Shown here in pieces: positions 59,152 to 64,000 of a stretch of DNA of 64,000 bases (within the stretch, counting starts at the first letter, position 1; each line of letters opens with the position of its first letter). The notes under the pieces were generated by a model. That model did no database searches. It was not told the DNA's origin and saw nothing but the letters and a program-made list of their open reading frames with translations. The DNA is from Synergistales bacterium (GTDB taxonomy: Bacteria > Synergistota > Synergistia > Synergistales > Aminithiophilaceae): contig JAHDQY010000046.1 of the NCBI GenBank assembly GCA_018433595.1, positions 29,957 through 93,956 on the forward strand, read 5' to 3'. The translations under genes and the position numbers were made by a program.

Positions 59152-59961
59152 ATGTTGAACGAGGGGGAGCTGGTCCTTCTCTGGTCGCCCCACAAGGGCG
59201 ACACCTATCTGTTACGCCTCAAGAGAGGGGCCTTTCAGGGGACCCACATGGGGACGATCCCTCACGATGCCGTTGCGGAAGCCTCCTACGGAGGTGTCGT
59301 TCAGACCCACAAGGGGCAGCCCTTCTACGTCCTTCGTCCCACATCGGGAGAATTCATGCGACGTCTCCGCCGCCAGACCCAGATCATCTATCCCAAGGAT
59401 GCAGGACTGCTTCTCCTTTATCTGGATATTTTCCCGGGCGCCCGCGTCCTCGAATGCGGTACCGGATCGGGGAGCCTGACGACGCTGCTGGCCCACTTCG
59501 TCGGTGACGGCGGTCGCGTCTACAGCTATGACAGGCGGGAGGACTTCTCACGCCTGGCCCAGGATAACTGTGAGCGCTGGGGTGTTGCCCACCGTGTCAC
59601 CTTCCGCATCGGAGAGGTCGTCGACGGTTTCGAGGAGCGTGACGTCGACGCCCTGATTCTCGACCTGCCATCGCCCTGGGAGGCTCTCGACGCTGCCTAC
59701 GCCGCTCTGGCGCCGGGACGGCGACTTGCGGCCCTGGTGCCGACGACGAATCAGCTGGAGCAGCTTCTCGATGGCCTGAGCGAGCGCAATTTCGTCGACA
59801 TCCAGGTGATGGAAACCTTTCTGAGGACCTACAAGACCAACGCCCGCCGCATCCGCCCCGAGGACATGATGATCGGTCATACCGGCTACCTCCTTGTAGC
59901 CACTTCGGTCCGTTCGCGGGGGGTCCCGGAGGCCGACGCAACGGAAAGAGAGCCCCTCTAG
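59152..59961 (+). CDS. trmI: tRNA (adenine-58-N1)-methyltransferase, TrmI family
   Basis: A 269-residue class I methyltransferase with the small N-terminal beta domain of TrmI and a Rossmann core: LECGTGSGSLTTLLAHFVG as SAM loop, YSYDRREDFSRLAQDNCERW after it and DALILDLPSPWEAL as catalytic strand. Family members form m1A58 in the T loop of tRNA. ATG 59152 has GGAGGT about five bases upstream; an ATG six codons earlier overlaps that site. queH follows after one base. Confidence 0.88.
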   Translation: MLNEGELVLLWSPHKGDTYLLRLKRGAFQGTHMGTIPHDAVAEASYGGVVQTHKGQPFYVLRPTSGEFMRRLRRQTQIIYPKDAGLLLLYLDIFPGARVLECGTGSGSLTTLLAHFVGDGGRVYSYDRREDFSRLAQDNCERWGVAHRVTFRIGEVVDGFEERDVDALILDLPSPWEALDAAYAALAPGRRLAALVPTTNQLEQLLDGLSERNFVDIQVMETFLRTYKTNARRIRPEDMMIGHTGYLLVATSVRSRGVPEADATEREPL

Positions 59962-59962
59962 C

Positions 59963-60532
59963 ATGACCGAAGGGAAGGGGAACGTGCTGCTCCACCTCTG
60001 CTGCGCCCCTGACGGCACCGTCCCCTGGCCGGCCCTGCTGGAAGAAGGCTATGATGTCGACGGCTACTTCTACGGGGGCAACATCCATCCCGAAGAGGAG
60101 TTCCTCCTCCGCCTCAAGGCCGCCCGCCTTCTGGCCGCCTCGGTGGGAAGGCCCCTCCATGTCCCGGATTACGACCCGATATCGTGGATTGCCGCAACGG
60201 AGCCCCTCTGGACCGAGCCAGAGGGGGGAAGGCGCTGCCTTCTCTGTTTCCACCTTCAGCTTGAGGCGGCCGCCGATTGTGCCGCTTCCTTGGGGATCTC
60301 CGCCCTGGCGACGACGCTGACCATCAGCCCCCACAAGGACGTCGACGCCATCAATGCCATCGGTCGTGACGTCGCTCGAGCCCGGGGCCTTGTCTGGATC
60401 GACCGGATCTGGCGGAAAGGAGGGGGATTCGTCCGCTCCGTCGCCGAGAGCCGGCGGCTCGGACTCTACCGCCAGAACTATTGCGGCTGTCTCTACAGCC
60501 TGAAAGGTGATGAAAAAGGTGAAACCCCCTAA
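59963..60532 (+). CDS. queH: Epoxyqueuosine reductase QueH
   Basis: A 189-residue enzyme that carries out the last step of queuosine synthesis in tRNA anticodons, in organisms without QueG. The conserved metal-ligand residues are Cys13-Cys14 in HLCCAPD, Cys92 and Cys95 in RRCLLC and Cys174/Cys176 in YRQNYCGC. The loop FYGGNIHP is also typical. The position after CCAP is Asp, a variant noted in the findings. It overlaps the following gene. Confidence 0.92.
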   Translation: MTEGKGNVLLHLCCAPDGTVPWPALLEEGYDVDGYFYGGNIHPEEEFLLRLKAARLLAASVGRPLHVPDYDPISWIAATEPLWTEPEGGRRCLLCFHLQLEAAADCAASLGISALATTLTISPHKDVDAINAIGRDVARARGLVWIDRIWRKGGGFVRSVAESRRLGLYRQNYCGCLYSLKGDEKGETP

Positions 60533-61496
60533 GCCGCTTCTTCCTTCGGGCAAGCTTCCCCCGGAGCTTCTGGAGCGCCACGTTCTCGACTACCGCGGCA
60601 CCGAGCGGCCCGAAGTCCTCGTCGGCCCCTGCGTCGGTGAGGATGCCGCCGTCATCGCCTGGCCCTCGGGCGACTTTCTCGTCGCCTCATCCGACCCCAT
60701 CGTCGGCGCTTCGAGAGGGGCCGGAAGGCTGCTTGTCCAGGTCAACGCCAACGATATCGTCGCCAAGGGCGGCGAGCCCTGCTACCTCATCGTCACGATG
60801 ATTCTCCCCTCTTCCCAGGGCGAAGGGGCGGCGGCGGTTCTCATGGCCGAAATCGATGAAGCCTGCCGGGAGCTCGGAGTCGCCGTCGTCGGCGGCCACA
60901 CAGAATTCTCGCCGCGCTACGAGTGGCCTGTCCTCGTCGGCACCATGATGGGACGGGCCCGCCGCGTCCTTCGGGCCGAAAGGATGGCTCCCGGCGATGT
61001 CCTCATCATGACCAAACACGCCGGGATCGAAGGGATGTCCATTCTGGCCCAGGATCGTTCCGATCTGATTGTTCACTTCCTGGGGGAGGAGGCGCTGGAG
61101 GAGATCCGTTCCTGGACGGGCCTCCTCTCCGTTGTACCCGAAGGACGTCTCCTGCGAGACCTGGCCGTCTTCATGCACGATCCTACGGAAGGGGGGCTTT
61201 TGGGCGGATTCGGCGAGATCTCCCGTCTTGCCGGCCGAGGCCTTCGCCTCGATCGGCTCTCCGTTCCCGTTCACCGCCTTACGGCGAGGCTTGCCGAGGG
61301 ACTTCGCTTTGACCCGCTGCGCCTCATCTCCTCGGGAGTGCTTCTGGCCGTCATCACCGAAGAAAAGCTGGAAGAGGCCGCGAAGAGACTGAAAGAAGCC
61401 GCCATCACCTGGGCCGCTGTCGGTCGCGTCGTCGAGGGGGAAGGAGACTGCCCCCCCTCTTTGGATGAAGAGCTCTGGCGCCTGCTGGACCTGTAA
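60510..61496 (+). CDS. AIR synthase-related protein (HypE/PurM-like)
   Basis: A 328-residue protein of the PurM/HypE/ThiL/SelD fold. The N-terminal ATP-binding part has VGPCVGEDAAVIAWPSGDFLVASSDPI (read in parts) and VQVNANDIVAKGGEPCYLI. The C-terminal part has DPTEGGLLGGFGEISRLAGRGL. It lacks the C-terminal Cys of HypE and the N-terminal Cys/Sec of SelD, so neither function is supported. The true substrate is unknown. The start (GTG 60507 or ATG 60510) lies inside queH. Confidence 0.82.
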   Translation: MKKVKPPKPLLPSGKLPPELLERHVLDYRGTERPEVLVGPCVGEDAAVIAWPSGDFLVASSDPIVGASRGAGRLLVQVNANDIVAKGGEPCYLIVTMILPSSQGEGAAAVLMAEIDEACRELGVAVVGGHTEFSPRYEWPVLVGTMMGRARRVLRAERMAPGDVLIMTKHAGIEGMSILAQDRSDLIVHFLGEEALEEIRSWTGLLSVVPEGRLLRDLAVFMHDPTEGGLLGGFGEISRLAGRGLRLDRLSVPVHRLTARLAEGLRFDPLRLISSGVLLAVITEEKLEEAAKRLKEAAITWAAVGRVVEGEGDCPPSLDEELWRLLDL

Positions 61497-61521
61497 CCTG
61501 AAAAGGAGAGAAACATTCATC

Positions 61522-62622
61522 ATGGATTTTGGACCGGTCGTGGATCGCGTTGAAAAACTGCGGAGGCTCATGGACGGGATCGACTGTCCCGTTCTTGTCC
61601 TTCCCGTCATCGAAGGTTCCAACTGGGAGAGCCTCTTCTACCTCTCCGGCTTTCGGGGGACGAGTGGTGCCGCCATCATCACCCCGTCGGAAATGATCCT
61701 CATCACCGACGGCCGCTATATCGCCCAGGCGCGGTGTCAGTCGCCTTTCGATCTCGTCGAGCAGGAGGGGGGCCGTCTCATCGAAACGATCGGGGAAGTG
61801 TTGAAGCCTTTGGCCCCTCGCCGCATCGGTCTGGAGTGGGAGCGAATTTCTCACGCCCTCTTCTGTTCCTTCGAGGACCTGGGTTTTCCCTCCGTCGACG
61901 TCTCGTCGTTGCTCCCCTCCCTCCGTCGCCATAAGGACAAAGGGGAGATCTCTCTGATCCGAGAGGCTGCCGACAGGGCCTCCCAGGCCTTCCTTCGCGC
62001 TCTTGCCGGGTCGGGCGAGGGGATGACGGAGCGGGAATTCGCCGCCCTTCTCGAATTCGAGATCCGTCGCTGCGGAGCCGAGGGAGGGTGGGGCACCCAT
62101 GAATTCATCGTCGCCTCGGGACAGCGCTCGGCCCTTCCTCACGGCCGCCCGACGGAACGGGCCTTTCGCCGGGGCGACTGGGTAACCGTCGACTTCGGCG
62201 CCCGATACGGAGGCTACCTGAGCGACATCACCCGGAACTTCACCGTCGGGCCCGCCGATGACTGGCTCCTCGAAATCCATGGCCTCGTCGGCCGCGCTCA
62301 CGATCTTGCCGCCTCGCTGCTTCGTCCCGGCCTCTCCTGCCGCGAGGTCGATGGAGCCGCCCGATCGGTCATCGAAGACGGCGGTTACGGCAGGGCCTTC
62401 TCTCACGGCCTCGGCCACGGTCTGGGGCTGGAGGTTCACGAGGCGCCCCGCCTATCGCCTCGGTCCGATGATTTCCTGGAAATCGGTGACATCGTCACCG
62501 TCGAGCCGGGGGTCTACATTGAAGGCCGGGGCGGGGTCCGTGTCGAAAACGACTATGTCATCACCGAAAAGGGGGCTCTCTGCCTTTCCGGCAGCCTTGA
62601 ATCCCGGCTATTTGAAATCTGA
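61522..62622 (+). CDS. M24-family aminopeptidase (Xaa-Pro peptidase-like)
   Basis: A 366-residue metallopeptidase with the creatinase N-terminal domain (NWESLFYLSGFRGTSGAAII) and the pita-bread catalytic domain. All five metal ligands are visible: the two Asp in VTVDFGARYGGYLSDITRNF, the His in HGLGHGLGLEVHE, and the Glu in VTVEPGVYI and GVRVENDYVI. It probably removes N-terminal residues before proline in peptides, fitting a peptide-fermenting lifestyle. ATG 61522 has AAAAGGAGAG upstream. Confidence 0.93.
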   Translation: MDFGPVVDRVEKLRRLMDGIDCPVLVLPVIEGSNWESLFYLSGFRGTSGAAIITPSEMILITDGRYIAQARCQSPFDLVEQEGGRLIETIGEVLKPLAPRRIGLEWERISHALFCSFEDLGFPSVDVSSLLPSLRRHKDKGEISLIREAADRASQAFLRALAGSGEGMTEREFAALLEFEIRRCGAEGGWGTHEFIVASGQRSALPHGRPTERAFRRGDWVTVDFGARYGGYLSDITRNFTVGPADDWLLEIHGLVGRAHDLAASLLRPGLSCREVDGAARSVIEDGGYGRAFSHGLGHGLGLEVHEAPRLSPRSDDFLEIGDIVTVEPGVYIEGRGGVRVENDYVITEKGALCLSGSLESRLFEI

Positions 62623-62637
62623 AGGGTGTTGCCGCGG

Positions 62638-62666
62638 TTGTCTTTATCCGGGTGGAATCGTATAAT
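62638..62666 (+). promoter_or_regulatory. Promoter of the rubredoxin gene
   Basis: TTGTCT and a perfect TATAAT with a 17-base spacer end about 40 bases before the rubredoxin ATG. Confidence 0.65.
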
Positions 62667-62704
62667 CGGCCTAGTTTCGACCTCAAGGATGGGAGGGTGC
62701 CCTG

Positions 62705-62866
62705 ATGAAAAAGTACCTCTGCACCGTCTGCGGTTATGTCTATGATCCGGCCAGCGGTGACCCCGATGCGGGAATCGCTCCGGGGACGCCTTTTGAGGAG
62801 ATTCCTGAGGATTGGGTCTGTCCCGTCTGCGGCGTAGGCAAAGACATGTTTGAGGTGACGGAGTAA
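62705..62866 (+). CDS. Rubredoxin
   Basis: A 53-residue rubredoxin. The single iron is held by Cys6, Cys9, Cys39 and Cys42 in [12 protein letters not shown] and [14 protein letters not shown]. The conserved [15 protein letters not shown] stretch is complete. It carries electrons in anaerobes, often to oxygen- or peroxide-reducing enzymes. It has its own promoter and a GGGAGGGTG ribosome-binding site. It stands alone between the peptidase and the cobalamin riboswitches. Confidence 0.97.
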   Translation: MKKYLCTVCGYVYDPASGDPDAGIAPGTPFEEIPEDWVCPVCGVGKDMFEVTE

Positions 62867-63000
62867 CCTGAAGTCGTTGAACTTTTCAGGTGAGAGTGAT
62901 ACGCTCCCTTGCGGGTGTTTTCTTGCGATTTGTCGAGAAACGACATATTAGTGTTTAATTGACCGAAAAGACTTTCTTTTTTTGAAAAAGACCGTAACTG

Positions 63001-63029
63001 TTGACATTTTCTAAAAGAGGCGGCATAGT
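63001..63029 (+). promoter_or_regulatory. Promoter upstream of the cobalamin riboswitches
   Basis: A consensus TTGACA and CATAGT with a 17-base spacer lie in an AT-rich stretch, about 35 bases before the first aptamer. A transcript from here would carry both riboswitches and the aconitase gene. Confidence 0.65.
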
Positions 63030-63061
63030 CTCAGTTGGTTCTCAGCAGGTAGGACAGATTG

Positions 63062-63213
63062 ATTCTTTCAGGTGAACGGGAAGTCCGGTGTGATTCCGGC
63101 GCGGACCCGCCACTGTAACCCCGACGAAGCCGAAAATCCACGGGTTCTCAACGGACCTGGAAGGGCGGCGGAGGAAGAAGGGGAGCCAGGAGACCGGCCT
63201 GAGAGAAAGACAG
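63062..63213 (+). promoter_or_regulatory. Cobalamin riboswitch, first copy
   Basis: Contains the aptamer core GGTGAACGGGAAG, the CCCGCCACTGTAAC segment and the B12 box AGCCAGGAGACCGGCC. The ends TTCTTTCAGG and CCTGAGAGAAAGA can close a P1 stem. An intrinsic terminator follows about 80 bases downstream, so transcription attenuation by cobalamin is likely. Confidence 0.92.
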
Positions 63214-63293
63214 CAGACAGTTCGCGGAGATCGGACTTTCGCCGGGGTGGAGCCCTCTCTTTTTGGAGGAGGCACTGCTTCTTTGCGCCCTTG

Positions 63294-63327
63294 ACGGGGG
63301 AGTCCGATAAGGATTCCCCCGTTTCTT
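63294..63327 (+). terminator. Terminator of the first cobalamin riboswitch
   Basis: A 12-bp stem (ACGGGGGAGTCC/GGATTCCCCCGT, one G-U) with loop GATAA, followed by TTTCTTG. Confidence 0.8.
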
Positions 63328-63360
63328 GTCTGTTTGACCGAAAAAGTTTTTCAAAAAAAG

Positions 63361-63508
63361 ACGCGGCCAGGTGAACGGGAAGTCCGGTGTGATTCCGGCG
63401 CGGACCCGCCACTGTAACCCCGACGAAGCCGAAGATCCACGGGTTCTCAACGGACCTGGAAGGGCGGCGGAGGAAGAAGGGGAGCCAGGAGACCGGCCTG
63501 ACGGCGAG
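63361..63508 (+). promoter_or_regulatory. Cobalamin riboswitch, second copy
   Basis: A second full aptamer. Its 134-base core differs from the first at a single base (A at 63134, G at 63433), while flanking P1 and downstream sequences differ. The B12 box AGCCAGGAGACCGGCC is identical. It lies 299 bases after the first copy. Confidence 0.92.
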
Positions 63509-63599
63509 AAGGGTGAAGATTCGCGGTGTTCGAACTCTCACCTGGGGATGCCCCACCCCTCTGTCAAGGCGTGGAGGTTGCTGGTTGCGTGTCCTCGGG

Positions 63600-63634
63600 A
63601 GAGAGTCTCAAAAGGGAGGCTCTCTTTATTTTTT
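63600..63634 (+). terminator. Terminator of the second cobalamin riboswitch
   Basis: A 10-bp stem (AGAGAGTCTC/GAGGCTCTCT, one U-G) with loop AAAAGG and a T-rich tail TTATTTTTT. It is unrelated in sequence to the first terminator. Confidence 0.85.
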
Positions 63635-63772
63635 GTCCGGAGAGAACCGCCATCGTGGAGACAGCGGCATCAGGGGCGGCTCGAGGTCCAAAAGGGGGCG
63701 GGGCTGAATCGCGGTTTCCCTGAACAGAGGGCAGCCCTTGCGATGCCCCCGAAAGCATGAGGAGGGAGATCT

Positions 63773-64000
63773 ATGGGAAGAACGGTTGCAGAGAAAATCA
63801 TCGGGGCCCATCTTGTCGAAGGGGAAATGGTCAAGGGGCAAAGAATCGGTATCCGGATCGACCAGACGCTGACCCAGGATGCCACGGGGACGATGGCCTG
63901 TCTCCAGTTCGAGGCCATGGGCGTCGACCGGGTCCGGACGGAGCTTTCCGTCAGCTACGTCGACCACAACATGATCCAGGGGGACTTCCGCAACCCTGAC
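63773..64000 (+). CDS. Aconitase-family hydratase, N-terminal part (cut by window end)
   Basis: The first 76 residues of an aconitase-superfamily enzyme, beginning MGRTVAEKIIGAHLVEGEM and containing IRIDQTLTQDATGTMACLQFE and VSYVDHN. This matches the N-terminus of the Aquifex-type aconitate hydratase (citrate to isocitrate), though homoaconitase-like members share it. GAGGAGGG precedes the ATG. It is the only gene visible downstream of the two cobalamin riboswitches. The Fe-S cysteines lie beyond the window. Confidence 0.85.
   Translation, partial: MGRTVAEKIIGAHLVEGEMVKGQRIGIRIDQTLTQDATGTMACLQFEAMGVDRVRTELSVSYVDHNMIQGDFRNPD

Noticed and set aside
63072..63760. Two proteins with identical starts (MNGKSGVIPARTRHCN) that look like a duplicated gene family
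   Set aside because: They are translations of the two cobalamin riboswitch aptamers; the RNA motifs explain the conservation.
1..64000. CRISPR arrays, insertion sequences, prophage or tRNA/rRNA genes
   Set aside because: I saw no regularly spaced repeats, no transposase or integrase frames, and no cloverleaf or rRNA-like stretch while reading both strands by eye; a tRNAscan or Infernal run would settle the RNA part.

Overview
The window is a GC-rich, gene-dense bacterial chromosome segment. Its gene set fits an anaerobic, amino-acid-fermenting diderm of the Synergistota, related to Aminomonas or Thermanaerovibrio. This is inferred from gene content and not from a database search. The supporting features are a Stickland glycine reductase operon with a UGA-encoded selenocysteine, a class II (B12-dependent) ribonucleotide reductase, type III glutamine synthetase and rubredoxin. 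SepF, DivIVA and RNase Y occur beside diderm traits: a type II secretion system and TonB/ExbB/ExbD.

Layout. 1-9.5 kb: end of secA, a secreted protein of unknown function, argS, an FtsB-like gene, then the rpsF-ssb-rpsR block, a DUF2232 membrane protein, rplI, dnaB and a ParB/Noc-like gene. 9.5-21.9 kb: an O-antigen-ligase-like membrane protein and an almost gapless type II secretion operon in the order J-K-L-M-N-C-I-D-E-F-G-H. 21.9-28.5 kb, minus strand: a membrane-anchored LuxR-type regulator, glnN, a LysO-type exporter split in two, a flavodoxin-like protein and a ureohydrolase. 28.7-40.2 kb: an RlmI-like methyltransferase, a HAD phosphatase, nrdJ, an HlyD-like protein with yggS-sepF-divIVA, recG-recX, rny and ymdB, ending at a perfect 66-bp palindrome. 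40.4-42.8 kb: a nitrilase-family hydrolase and a sodium/amino-acid symporter.

42.9-49.4 kb: a tandem glycine riboswitch, then grdX-trxA-grdE-grdB(Sec)-grdC-grdD. This encodes most of the glycine reductase that converts glycine to acetyl phosphate, but grdA and trxB are absent from the cluster. Next come a sodium/alanine symporter with alanine racemase, transketolase, and an exbB/substrate-binding protein/exbD/tonB cassette. Then follow an HD-GYP signalling protein, a TrmI-type tRNA methyltransferase, queH, an AIR-synthase-like protein, an M24 peptidase and rubredoxin.

The right end (63.0-64.0 kb) holds two cobalamin riboswitches in series, 133/134 identical in their cores. Each is followed by its own intrinsic terminator, and both lie in front of an aconitase-family gene cut by the window edge. 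This is the most unusual regulatory feature here. It fits a cobalamin theme that also includes NrdJ and a BtuF-like binding protein with its TonB energisers.
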